Assembly: GCA_964565865.1 (NCBI GenBank)
Contig: CAZMGM010000032.1
Location: 1-24,711 of the forward strand
Direction of reading: 5' to 3'
DNA: 24,711 nt
Source of the DNA: CBDAPI01 sp964565865
Lineage (GTDB): Bacteria > Acidobacteriota > UBA6911 > RPQK01 > CBDAPI01
A model generated the notes under the pieces. It ran no database searches and was not told the DNA's origin. It was given only the letters and a program-made list of their open reading frames with translations. Shown here in pieces: positions 9,227 through 16,495 of this stretch; position 1 is the stretch's first letter, and each line of letters opens with the position of its first letter. The translations under genes and the position numbers were made by a program.

Positions 9227-10593
9227 GCGGCCTGGGCTTTTTCGGGGGCCGTTCTATCGAGCCCGTGCACTTTGTCGGGGTCGGCGGAATCGGAATGAGC
9301 GGCCTGGCCCGCATTCTGGCTCAAAGCGGCGTCAACGTCTCGGGTTCCGATCTTGAGGAGAGCCCGGTGCTCGGGGGCCTCCGTGACCTGGGCGTCAGAG
9401 TCGAAATAGGACATCGTGAGGAGAATCTCGGAGAAGCTCGATTCGTAGTCACCTCCAGTGCGATTCCAACCCACAATGCGGAACTGGAGGCAGCCCGCCG
9501 AAAGGGCCTGCAGATTCTTCACCGCTCGGAAATGCTGGCTGAACTCCTACGCTATCGAATCGGAATCGCGGTCTCCGGGACTCACGGAAAGACGACCACG
9601 TCAGCCATGATGGCGACCCTGTTCAGCGAAATCGGTCTGGATCCCACCGTCATTGTCGGTGCGCAAATCTCTAATCTGGGAAGCAATGCGCTTCTCGGCA
9701 CCGGGCCCTACGCTGTCTGTGAAGCCGATGAGAGCGATCGGAGCTTTTTGAACGTACCTGCAGTGTTCAAGGTCGTGACGAATATCGACGCCGATCACAT
9801 GGACATTTACCGAGATCTGGAGGATCTGAAGGTGGCCTTTCTGGAGTTTATGAATTCGGTCCCGTTTTACGGTCTGGTCATTCTGTGTTTCGATGATCCA
9901 GAGCTGCGTGAGCTGACCGAAAAAGTTCACCGTCGAGTGTTAACTTACGGCCTTAGTGCAGGTGCCGATGTGTCGGCGAAATGCTTGAAAACCAGGGCTT
10001 TCGGTACCGTGTTTACCTGTTACCAGGGAGAGCGGAAGCTGGGCCGGGCTGAGCTTCATGTTCCAGGTCGTCACAACGTCCAGAACGCCCTGGCCGTAAT
10101 TGCTATGGGCCTGTGGCTAGGAGTCTCCTTTGAGGACGTGGCCGGGGCTCTGGCTAGTTTTCAGGGGGCCGAACGTCGACAGCAGTTCAAGGGAGAACGC
10201 GATGGAGTGGCGGTGATTGACGACTATGGTCACCACCCGACGGAGATTAGAGCCACACTGGAGTGCCTGCGGTCAATCGGGAGACGCACGATCGTGGTTT
10301 TTCAGCCCCATCGTTACACCCGCACGATGTACTTGATGGAACAAATGGGGGACTGTTTTGAGGCTGCCGACAGGCTCTTCGTGCTGCCTGTATATGCGGC
10401 CGGCGAGGACCCTATCCCCGGAGCCGATTCGGAAACACTGATTCGCAAGATGGGGGCTGGCATGCCGGTCACTTTCGTGGAGGATCATATGACCATGGTC
10501 AAGCGCATCCGACAGGAAGCTCGCCCGGGTGATCTGGTTGTGACAATGGGAGCAGGAGATGTCTGGAAAGTGGGAGAGGAGTTCCTTGACTAA
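9223..10593 (+). CDS. murC: UDP-MurNAc:L-alanine ligase MurC
   Basis: MurC is the first Mur ligase, joining L-alanine to UDP-MurNAc. The 456-residue protein starts with the NAD-like fold HFVGVGGIGMSGLARIL, followed by the P-loop GTHGKTTTSAM (Lys123). VCEADESDRSFL, NIDADHMDIY, VPGRHNVQNALA and the C-terminal DDYGHHPTEI and FQPHRYTRT motifs are all diagnostic of MurC. It starts within the murG stop (ATGA) and overlaps ftsQ by about 8 bases. In many genomes murB and ddl follow murC. Here ftsQ comes next, so those functions must be encoded elsewhere. Confidence 0.97.
   Translation: MSGLGFFGGRSIEPVHFVGVGGIGMSGLARILAQSGVNVSGSDLEESPVLGGLRDLGVRVEIGHREENLGEARFVVTSSAIPTHNAELEAARRKGLQILHRSEMLAELLRYRIGIAVSGTHGKTTTSAMMATLFSEIGLDPTVIVGAQISNLGSNALLGTGPYAVCEADESDRSFLNVPAVFKVVTNIDADHMDIYRDLEDLKVAFLEFMNSVPFYGLVILCFDDPELRELTEKVHRRVLTYGLSAGADVSAKCLKTRAFGTVFTCYQGERKLGRAELHVPGRHNVQNALAVIAMGLWLGVSFEDVAGALASFQGAERRQQFKGERDGVAVIDDYGHHPTEIRATLECLRSIGRRTIVVFQPHRYTRTMYLMEQMGDCFEAADRLFVLPVYAAGEDPIPGADSETLIRKMGAGMPVTFVEDHMTMVKRIRQEARPGDLVVTMGAGDVWKVGEEFLD
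10572..10581 (+). promoter_or_regulatory. Shine-Dalgarno site favouring the TTG start of ftsQ
   Basis: GGGAGAGGAG lies 4 bases before TTG at 10586, at the end of murC. It argues for the shorter ftsQ product over an in-frame ATG at 10559. Confidence 0.55.
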
Positions 10594-11425
10594 GCGGACC
10601 ACCAGGAACCGGACTCGGGAGAACCTGAAAAGAGTGGCTCGATTCGGTGCGGCTGTAGTTCTGGTTTCCGTTGTGGCCTCCGGCCTCTCTTATGCCATCC
10701 TGGCCCTTAATAACCTGACCGCTTCTGCCCGGGTCTTTTCTCTGGATCGGATCACCTTTCAGGGCCTGCATCGGGCAGACGGTAGCCACCTCGAGCAGCT
10801 CGTGCGTGATGCGATTTCCGAGAACGTCTTAACCGTCAACCTGTTTCAAGTGCGAGCACTGCTTGAATCTGAAAGCTGGATCAAATCCTCTGTGGTGCGA
10901 AGAAGACTGCCGGACCAGATTGAGATTTATGTTCAGGAGCGGCTTCCTGAGGCGGTGGCGGCCATAGACGGAGAGCTCCAGGTAGTGGATCGGGAAGGAA
11001 TCGCTCTGGCCCCATTCGGTCCTGGTTTTCAGTTTCTGGACAGGCCGATCGTGAAGGGGATGATCAGTCATGAGGTGGAAGGTGCGCGGGACTGGAACTC
11101 TCACCGAATGAAGGTCTATTTTCAGATTCTCAGTGAGCTGGATGGGGGAGGGCAAGAGTACAGCAGAACGATTTCCGAGGTAGATCTCAGCGAGGTCAGC
11201 CAGATCAAGGTAATTCCGGAGGGAGAACTGATCCCTGTACTCCTGGGCGCACAAGATTACCTGCAGCGATATGAGACCTTTGTGTCCCGCTTAGATCTTG
11301 TCCAGGAGGTGAAGAACCTGCATGGACAGATCGACTGGATCGATGTAACTTTCGCTAATCGAATCATTATCCACACACCGCGAGGACAGCGGCAGTCTTC
11401 TGTGGACATGGTGGATTCGGACTGA
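10586..11425 (+). CDS. ftsQ: Cell division protein FtsQ (DivIB), POTRA-domain bitopic membrane protein
   Basis: FtsQ is the bitopic divisome scaffold that links early and late division proteins. From TTG 10586 it has 279 residues: a basic cytoplasmic tail (TKRTTRNRTRENLKR), one membrane segment at about 20-41, and a POTRA domain (DRITFQGLHRADG to LPDQIEIYVQERLPEAV). The FtsQ beta domain follows, with DREGIALAPFG, a conserved FtsQ-type turn, and ends with IDWIDVTFANRIII. Family sequence conservation is low, so the call rests on this architecture and on the position between murC and ftsA. An ATG at 10559 in the same frame would add nine residues. The Shine-Dalgarno site favours the TTG. Confidence 0.9.
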   Translation: MTKRTTRNRTRENLKRVARFGAAVVLVSVVASGLSYAILALNNLTASARVFSLDRITFQGLHRADGSHLEQLVRDAISENVLTVNLFQVRALLESESWIKSSVVRRRLPDQIEIYVQERLPEAVAAIDGELQVVDREGIALAPFGPGFQFLDRPIVKGMISHEVEGARDWNSHRMKVYFQILSELDGGGQEYSRTISEVDLSEVSQIKVIPEGELIPVLLGAQDYLQRYETFVSRLDLVQEVKNLHGQIDWIDVTFANRIIIHTPRGQRQSSVDMVDSD

Positions 11426-11439
11426 GAGAGCCAAGGGTT

Positions 11440-12684
11440 ATGGGAAGGAAATCACGGCTCATTGCTGGAATCGATGTCGGCACCACCAAGATCTCTTCGG
11501 TGGTTGCCGCCGTGGAAGGGTCTCAGCCGCAGGTGCTGGGATCCAGCAGTGTTCCTTCCATCGGAATTCGGAAGGGAGTTGTTGTCAACCTCACGGAAAC
11601 TATCGACAGCATTCGAGCTGCGCTAGAGCTGGCCGAGGAACGATCGAAGACTATAGTCGAGTCGGCGCATGTGAGCCTGGGGAGTGCATACCTGCGGGGG
11701 ATTAACTGTTCTGGGCAAACGGAGGTGCGCGGCCGCAACGACGAGATAACCCAGGAGGACGTCGAGCGAGCCGTAGGTGAGGCGCGAGATGTGGAGATTC
11801 CCGATGGCTACGAGATCATTCACGTCCTGACCCAGAAGTTCAAGGTCGACGAACAGGACGGAATCGACGATCCCGTCGGGATGTACGGTCATGAGCTCAG
11901 CGTCAGACTGCATCTCGTCATGACGGCTTCAGCCGTCGTGCAGAACATCGTTAATGCGGTTAACAAGGCAGATGTGGTGGTGGACGGAGTGGTCATGCAG
12001 GCGCTGGCATCGGCCGAGTCGATCATGACTGACGACGAAAAAGAGCTAGGGACCTTTCTCGTCGATATCGGCGGCGGCACAACGGATGTTGCCGTCTACA
12101 GTCAGGGTGCTATCTGGCACTCTGAAGTCGTTCCTCTCGGTGGGAATCTCATCACTAAAGATATTGCCATTGGTACCAAAGCCCCGATCAAGGAGGCTGA
12201 ACAGTTGAAGAAGACGATCGGCAGCGTCTTTCCGGAAAGTGTCCCGGTAGAAGAAGTTGTGGAAATCAACGAAGTAGGTTCGGGCCGCGAAAAAACTCTG
12301 CCCAGACAGTTCATTTGCCGCATCATTCAAGCTCGCTGCGACGAGCTCTTGAATCGTGTGGCCCAGATCACACAGTCAGTTGGGATGAACAATGAACTCG
12401 CGACCGGAGTGGTGCTGACCGGGGGAGGAGCCATGTTGGACGGCCTGAGAGACCGAGCCGAAAAGATTCTGAGAATGCCCGTGCGAATTGGCTATCCGGT
12501 AAACCTGGTAAGGCACCATCACGAAATCTACCACCCCTCGTTCTGTACGGCCCTGGGTCTTTTGCGCTACGCACATGAGCTTAGGGGCGGCGGGATCCCG
12601 TCGCCTTATAAGAAGCGGGTCTTAGGACGATCGAAGGCCAGAACAGATCGAGTGAGGAGTTGGTTGTTGGAGAAGATCTCGTGA
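11440..12684 (+). CDS. ftsA: Cell division protein FtsA (actin-like membrane tether of FtsZ)
   Basis: FtsA is the actin-family ATPase that tethers FtsZ to the membrane and recruits later divisome proteins. The 414-residue protein shows AGIDVGTTKISSVVAAV at the N-terminus (phosphate 1), the SHS2-type 1C domain in the first third, FLVDIGGGTTDVAVY (phosphate 2) and GVVLTGGGAMLDGL (adenosine motif). The C-terminus ends RVRSWLLEKIS, a short basic and hydrophobic stretch suitable as the amphipathic membrane-targeting helix. The ATG at 11440 is preceded by AAGGG very close to the start and by GAGAGAG about 9 bases upstream. It lies between ftsQ (14-base gap) and ftsZ (60-base gap), the usual order. 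Confidence 0.97.
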   Translation: MGRKSRLIAGIDVGTTKISSVVAAVEGSQPQVLGSSSVPSIGIRKGVVVNLTETIDSIRAALELAEERSKTIVESAHVSLGSAYLRGINCSGQTEVRGRNDEITQEDVERAVGEARDVEIPDGYEIIHVLTQKFKVDEQDGIDDPVGMYGHELSVRLHLVMTASAVVQNIVNAVNKADVVVDGVVMQALASAESIMTDDEKELGTFLVDIGGGTTDVAVYSQGAIWHSEVVPLGGNLITKDIAIGTKAPIKEAEQLKKTIGSVFPESVPVEEVVEINEVGSGREKTLPRQFICRIIQARCDELLNRVAQITQSVGMNNELATGVVLTGGGAMLDGLRDRAEKILRMPVRIGYPVNLVRHHHEIYHPSFCTALGLLRYAHELRGGGIPSPYKKRVLGRSKARTDRVRSWLLEKIS

Positions 12685-12732
12685 GAACGTAGCGGGATTC
12701 CAGACACAATGAAGTAGAGAGGAAATCTCTCG

Positions 12733-12737
12733 AGGAG
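12733..12737 (+). promoter_or_regulatory. Shine-Dalgarno site of ftsZ with an adjacent upstream hairpin
   Basis: AGGAG lies 7 bases before the GTG start at 12745. Immediately upstream, AGAGA (12716-12720) and TCTCT (12726-12730) can pair around a GGAAA loop. Whether the hairpin affects translation is unknown. Confidence 0.6.
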
Positions 12738-12744
12738 ACACTCT

Positions 12745-13917
12745 GTGAGCCGATTGCAGTTCGATGAAAAGACGATCAAGCTGGCCTTCGACGAAGGCCC
12801 TCTCAATGGAGCGCGCATTAAAGTCATCGGGGTCGGGGGCGGTGGATGCAACGCGGTGAATCGAATGATTGAGGCTGGCATCGAAGGGGTTGAATTCATT
12901 GCCGCTAACACGGACATGCAGGCCCTGCGCCTTTGCCACGCGCCGCTTAAGGTCCAGCTAGGGAACAAACTAACCAAAGGTCTGGGCGCAGGAGCCGATC
13001 CCGAGATCGGTCGACAAGCTGCGCTGGAAGACACCGAGAAGATCATCCAGCTCCTGGAAGGCTCAGACATGGTCTTTGTGACCGCCGGTCTGGGCGGAGG
13101 AACTGGAGGCGGAGGAGCCCCCATCGCCGCCAGTCTGGCTACTGAACTCGGTGCCCTGACCGTCGCCGTGGTTACCCGACCATTCGATTTTGAAGGTAAG
13201 AAACGACGGCTTCAGGCCGAGAGGGCTCTGGAGGAATTGAAGGACAGTTCAGACACCGTGATTACCATTCCAAACGAACGCCTCTTGCAAACAGTTCCAG
13301 AGGGTACTTCACTGAGCGATGCCTTCAAGTTTGCAGACGACATCCTGCGCCAGGCGGTCCAGGGAATCAGCGACCTAATCACGGTTCCAGGAGTTATCAA
13401 CCTGGACTTCGCGGATGTGAGAACCATTATGACGAACATGGGGATGGCGCTCATGGGTACGGGAATCGGTTCCGGCGAAAACCGTGCCGTGCAGGCTGCC
13501 CAGAACGCCATATCCAGCCCGCTTTTGGAAGACACTACGATCCAGGGCGCTCAGGGAGTGCTAATTAACGTCACCGGAAGTCGGGCCATCACCCTTCATG
13601 AGGTTAGCGAGGCCAGCCGCATTATTCAGGAAGCCGCTCATCCAGACGCCAACATCATTTTCGGGTCGGTCTTTGACGAGGCGGTTGAGCAGGAGATCAA
13701 GATCACGGTGATCGCGACCGGGTTCACGCATCTTGGATTCGAGAAACGGGAGAAAGAGGGCAGTGACAAAGACATGGTTACCGACCCTGCCGTCCACTCC
13801 TCCCAGGTGGGTTTGACCCAGCCGCACATCCGACACATCGAGCTAGCTGACGGAACGACCGATCAGGAAAGGGAGCTGGAGGTTCCTACCTACTACCGCA
13901 ACGGTCTGAGCCCCTAG
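12745..13917 (+). CDS. ftsZ: Cell division protein FtsZ (tubulin-like GTPase)
   Basis: FtsZ polymerises at mid-cell with GTP and organises septal synthesis. The 390-residue protein has IKVIGVGGGGCNAVNRM, the NTDMQAL loop, the tubulin signature GGGTGGG (117-123), the VTRPFDFEGKKR segment, NLDFADV and the C-terminal subdomain through TVIATGF. A linker of roughly 50 residues leads to a C-terminal peptide, LEVPTYYRNGLSP. This corresponds to the conserved tail (typically D-[IL]-P-x-[FY]-[LI]-R) that binds FtsA and other partners. The GTG start is fixed by its Shine-Dalgarno site. ftsZ is the last plus-strand gene of the dcw block. Confidence 0.98.
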   Translation: MSRLQFDEKTIKLAFDEGPLNGARIKVIGVGGGGCNAVNRMIEAGIEGVEFIAANTDMQALRLCHAPLKVQLGNKLTKGLGAGADPEIGRQAALEDTEKIIQLLEGSDMVFVTAGLGGGTGGGGAPIAASLATELGALTVAVVTRPFDFEGKKRRLQAERALEELKDSSDTVITIPNERLLQTVPEGTSLSDAFKFADDILRQAVQGISDLITVPGVINLDFADVRTIMTNMGMALMGTGIGSGENRAVQAAQNAISSPLLEDTTIQGAQGVLINVTGSRAITLHEVSEASRIIQEAAHPDANIIFGSVFDEAVEQEIKITVIATGFTHLGFEKREKEGSDKDMVTDPAVHSSQVGLTQPHIRHIELADGTTDQERELEVPTYYRNGLSP

Positions 13918-14149
13918 AAAGCGGGACAATTTACCGTCCTGAATGCGTTACCATCACTCGCCCGTCCTCGACGTACTAACAAGTACGCCGCCTGTGCGAA
14001 GGGCCTTCCTCGCAAGTCTTGCCAGAACGGGTCTTCTCCCGCTTTGGCAAGCGATCCTTTCGATCAGACCATGAAGGGTCGTCCTACACCGGGTGGCGAC
14101 CCGCAGCAGCGGTCTCCACCCCGGCCCGAGGCCCTTTCACCACGGGCTG
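13918..14149. other. Hairpin-rich intergenic region between convergent ftsZ and arsM-like genes
   Basis: These 232 bases carry no convincing gene but hold several inverted repeats in a row. CGTACT (13972-13977) pairs with AGTACG (13982-13987). CTTGCCA (14018-14024) pairs with TGGCAAG (14045-14051), with an inner CGGG/CCCG stem. GACC (14067-14070) pairs with GGTC (14077-14080). A 12-bp interrupted stem spans 14089-14124. There are no long T runs. The region may terminate both convergent operons, encode a structured RNA, or be a copy of a dispersed palindromic repeat; the sequence alone does not decide. Confidence 0.5.
14089..14124. terminator. Possible bidirectional transcription terminator hairpin
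   Basis: CCGGGTGG (14089-14096) and GACC (14098-14101) pair with GGTC (14111-14114), CCA (14116-14118) and CCCGG (14120-14124). The stem has 12 base pairs with one mismatch and one bulge around a 9-base loop. It lies between two convergent genes, but no U-tract follows on either strand, so it is not a classical intrinsic terminator. Confidence 0.3.
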
Positions 14150-15175
14150 CTAGCAACATTGGCCGGGCACACACGGACGAGGTTCCACATTGCCGGCGGG
14201 CTCGAACACGGTGAAATGGCTGGCAAAGGGCTCGGATTTTAGAATAGTCGCTGTCTTCTCACACACCTCTTTCATCTCTCCCACCGGAAACACGTGGTCC
14301 GGGTCATCGTCCAAATGGAAGGCGCACCCGGGTCCCTGAAACATGGCGTGCTGGCCGATGAAGTAGCACTCTCCGGCCGGGTCGACAAGCGGTTTGAAGG
14401 CTTCCACCATGACGGAGTAAAGCCGCACCTGCTGCAGGGACCGCTTTTGAAGAGCAGAAAGCTGGTGCTGGTCAAAGTAACGCTCAATGATTTCTGAACC
14501 CTGCATCCACAGATAGTCGGTCACCAGTTGCGTTCCATGGAACCCGGTGACTGTAAGATGCTGCTGGAGTTCCTTGAAGCACAGGACTCCCGCTACACAG
14601 TCGGCCCAGGCCTGTTCGTTCTTACGCAGTAGCTGAGGAATCGGGGCGTACGATACCACGTCCGAGAAGGAGAGCTTTCTTCCAGGCTTCAGCACCCGGT
14701 ACATCTCACGATAGGCTCTCCTCTTGTCCACCGCCAGGTTGTTGACACAGTTGGAAAACACGACGTCCACGGTTTCGGCAGGAATTGGGATCTTTTCGTC
14801 AAACTGACCCTCCAGGAACCGGATGTTGTCGTATCCAAGCTGCCCGGCCACCTGGCCTTGAAACGCACGGGCCCGCTGTAGCATTGCTCTGTTCATGTCC
14901 AGACCATACACACAGCCGCTGGGTCCTACCTTGCTGGAGGCTATGAAGCAGTCCCGACCTAGTCCGGGTCCCAGATCCAGGACGGTCAATCCTTCTTCGA
15001 GAGTACGCAGTTCACCGGGAATTCCACACCCGTAGTTTCGCTCGAGTACCTCCCGGGGAAGATGGGCCAGCTCTTCCTCGTTGAAGAAATCTTCATAGTT
15101 AACGGCGCAGCACAGCGAGGCGTCTTTTTGCGCCGCTGCCTTCGAGTAAGTGTTTCGTATCGTCTCTTTCGCCAT
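14150..15175 (-). CDS. arsM: ArsM-like arsenite S-adenosylmethionine methyltransferase
   Basis: This is predicted to methylate trivalent arsenic using S-adenosylmethionine, a cytoplasmic detoxification reaction. From the ATG at 15175 it has 341 residues. The SAM-binding core is VLDLGPGLGRDCF (65-77), with Pro where a Cys or Thr often stands. Cysteines at the positions expected for ArsM are present: CC at 22-23, YGCG (Cys50), SNCVNN (Cys143) and DCVAGV (Cys193). The 50-residue spacing between Cys143 and Cys193 equals that of the As(III)-binding pair in the Cyanidioschyzon enzyme. The C-terminal domain keeps the FHLDD motif and a terminal CC but is otherwise divergent. An in-frame ATG at 15280 would add 35 residues; it lacks a ribosome site, and family-like sequence begins after 15175. 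No arsR or other ars gene is adjacent. Another methyltransferase substrate cannot be excluded. Confidence 0.75.
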   Translation of the reverse strand: MAKETIRNTYSKAAAQKDASLCCAVNYEDFFNEEELAHLPREVLERNYGCGIPGELRTLEEGLTVLDLGPGLGRDCFIASSKVGPSGCVYGLDMNRAMLQRARAFQGQVAGQLGYDNIRFLEGQFDEKIPIPAETVDVVFSNCVNNLAVDKRRAYREMYRVLKPGRKLSFSDVVSYAPIPQLLRKNEQAWADCVAGVLCFKELQQHLTVTGFHGTQLVTDYLWMQGSEIIERYFDQHQLSALQKRSLQQVRLYSVMVEAFKPLVDPAGECYFIGQHAMFQGPGCAFHLDDDPDHVFPVGEMKEVCEKTATILKSEPFASHFTVFEPAGNVEPRPCVPGQCC

Positions 15176-15291
15176 ACCCTGTCCGTGTCCTTTCGCTATT
15201 AACGATCCAGGCATCCCATGCTTCCACAGATTTCTGTTCTTGTCCCAGGCCTCGATTTTACCGGCAGAAGGCCAGGGCATGGTTACCGTTA

Positions 15292-15310
15292 CAGAATCTT
15301 AACAATTCTG
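15292..15310. repeat. Inverted repeat CAGAAT-N7-ATTCTG upstream of the arsM-like gene
   Basis: A perfect 6+6 palindrome with a 7-base spacer lies about 120 bases before the chosen arsM-like start. Its size suits a dimeric repressor or a short hairpin. No convincing promoter was found with it, so an operator role is only a suggestion. Confidence 0.35.
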
Positions 15311-15784
15311 AGGAAGAGCCGTACAAGCTGCACTGGGATTCTTGACTCTTGTGTATGATTTCCAGACCTTCAAAACCTCGTAATGGGGGATTTTCTCGGC
15401 GTCCTGAGCGTCTGTGTTTGTAGTTTCTATCCCATTGTGACATAGGCGTGGGGCTGCCAGAAAACTTGGCCCGGGTCTCCGCTCACTGACCTGGAGTCCC
15501 ATTAGCCCTTGTCCTAGCAGCTAGCTACTGACCACGAGTTAAACTGGCAAAGCGGAGAAGGTGTCGGGTTTCGAATACTACTAGATTCTGCAACCCCTGG
15601 AATCGGGCCTGAGGTCTCGGTTTACGCCTGCCGTTAACGAGCAACCGGTGGCGCGGACTCGGTCCTTGTCCCTTCCCTGGTCAGGAATCGCGACCGAAGA
15701 CGGTTCGCTCTGAAGCTTGTGAGACTCCTTTCCTAGCTTTCCCACAACGGAATTTTGCGGGATGTCATTACACCGATCTAGCTG

Positions 15785-15928
15785 TACTTCCGGAGCGACG
15801 GGAACTGGATCGCCAATTTTCTGGGGCCCTACACTCTGTTCAAGACAGACTTTCGGAGTAAGGCTTTTTCTTCTTGGCCGGTGCCCGAGTACTTCGAGAG
15901 CCGACAGGAGAGTCACGAGGCGGACTAA
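15785..15928 (+). pseudogene. Possible C-terminal coding remnant, unidentified
   Basis: One plus-strand frame reads as 47 codons of plausible protein before TAA at 15926, including GNWIANFLGPYTLFKTDF and WPVPEYFESR. Its codons have many G or C third positions, like neighbouring genes. The frame is blocked by TAG at 15779-15781 and again upstream, and no start or ribosome site is visible. It could be the tail of a decayed gene or chance in GC-rich DNA. No family is recognised. It points toward the zinc-ribbon gene on the other strand. Confidence 0.2.
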
Positions 15929-15980
15929 AGACGCTTTCTACCTTCCTGTCACACCATGGCTACAAGGTAGATGTCCGTCC

Positions 15981-16376
15981 CTATCGGAGCAGACTGTCCC
16001 CTTTTTCTACAAAAATGCGGCCCCGGCGGTTACAGTATGGACAGTTGAACTGCACCACGGAATCATTGAACTCGGCCCAGGTTACGTAGCAGTCGTCATA
16101 GGGGCATCGAATCATCTCTTCTGTCAGATATCGCTCTGCAAAGTACTGCAAGTGAATCGTTTTCCACTCACGGACCGGCTGAGGCTGGATCCAAGTGGAG
16201 ACACTTCTGCAACCCGAGCATTCGATCCGAAGCTGCAGGCCGAATCCGGCCACCGTACTGGGGGCGATCTCCAGATTTCCCCCGCAGTAAGGGCAAAGAG
16301 CGCATTCGCCGGCTCCCTCGGGTCCGAAGTAGTCCCGCGCGATTCGATCCTCTTGACGCATAGTCAGCTTGGACAT
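15981..16376 (-). CDS. Small double zinc-ribbon protein, function unknown
   Basis: This is a 131-residue soluble protein with two predicted zinc ribbons. The first uses CPYC (Cys28, Cys31) and CSGC (Cys53, Cys56). The second uses CPYDDC (Cys91, Cys96) and CPYC (Cys112, Cys115). Such ribbons bind structural zinc and often mediate protein or nucleic acid contacts. The family is not recognised, so no function is assigned. Starts are uncertain: ATG 16376 is used, ATG 16361 would remove five residues, and GTG 16397 would add seven. None has a strong Shine-Dalgarno site at ideal spacing. The gene follows the Cys-Cys membrane protein gene by about 120 bases on the same strand, so it may share its transcript. 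Confidence 0.7.
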   Translation of the reverse strand: MSKLTMRQEDRIARDYFGPEGAGECALCPYCGGNLEIAPSTVAGFGLQLRIECSGCRSVSTWIQPQPVREWKTIHLQYFAERYLTEEMIRCPYDDCYVTWAEFNDSVVQFNCPYCNRRGRIFVEKGDSLLR

Positions 16377-16495
16377 TGACTGCCAGACTTCACCCACACG
16401 AGTCAGGCAAGTCCTTCCAAAAGAGAGGATATCACCAGGCAGGGGGAGCCAAGCGATCCATGGCGGTGCGGAAGACCTGGTCGTCCCGGATCAGT

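Larger units (their letters stand above)
15176..15980. other. 805-base stretch with no convincing intact gene
   Basis: This stretch separates the arsM-like gene from the zinc-ribbon gene, both on the minus strand. It holds the inverted repeat at 15292-15310 and a possible plus-strand coding remnant at 15785-15928. A 111-codon minus-strand frame (15581-15916) has no recognisable motif and no good start signal. No tRNA, riboswitch or mobile element is recognised. Confidence 0.5.

Noticed and set aside
15176..15280. 35-residue N-terminal extension of the arsM-like gene
   Set aside because: No ribosome site precedes ATG 15280, and the family-like sequence begins after ATG 15175.
15566..15579. 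T-loop-like GGGTTTCGAATACT suggesting a tRNA
   Set aside because: The flanking bases do not form a T-stem and no acceptor or anticodon arms can be drawn around it.
15762..16379. 205-codon open frame on the plus strand
   Set aside because: Most of it is antisense to the zinc-ribbon gene, whose paired Cys motifs are real. The plus translation has no recognisable domain.
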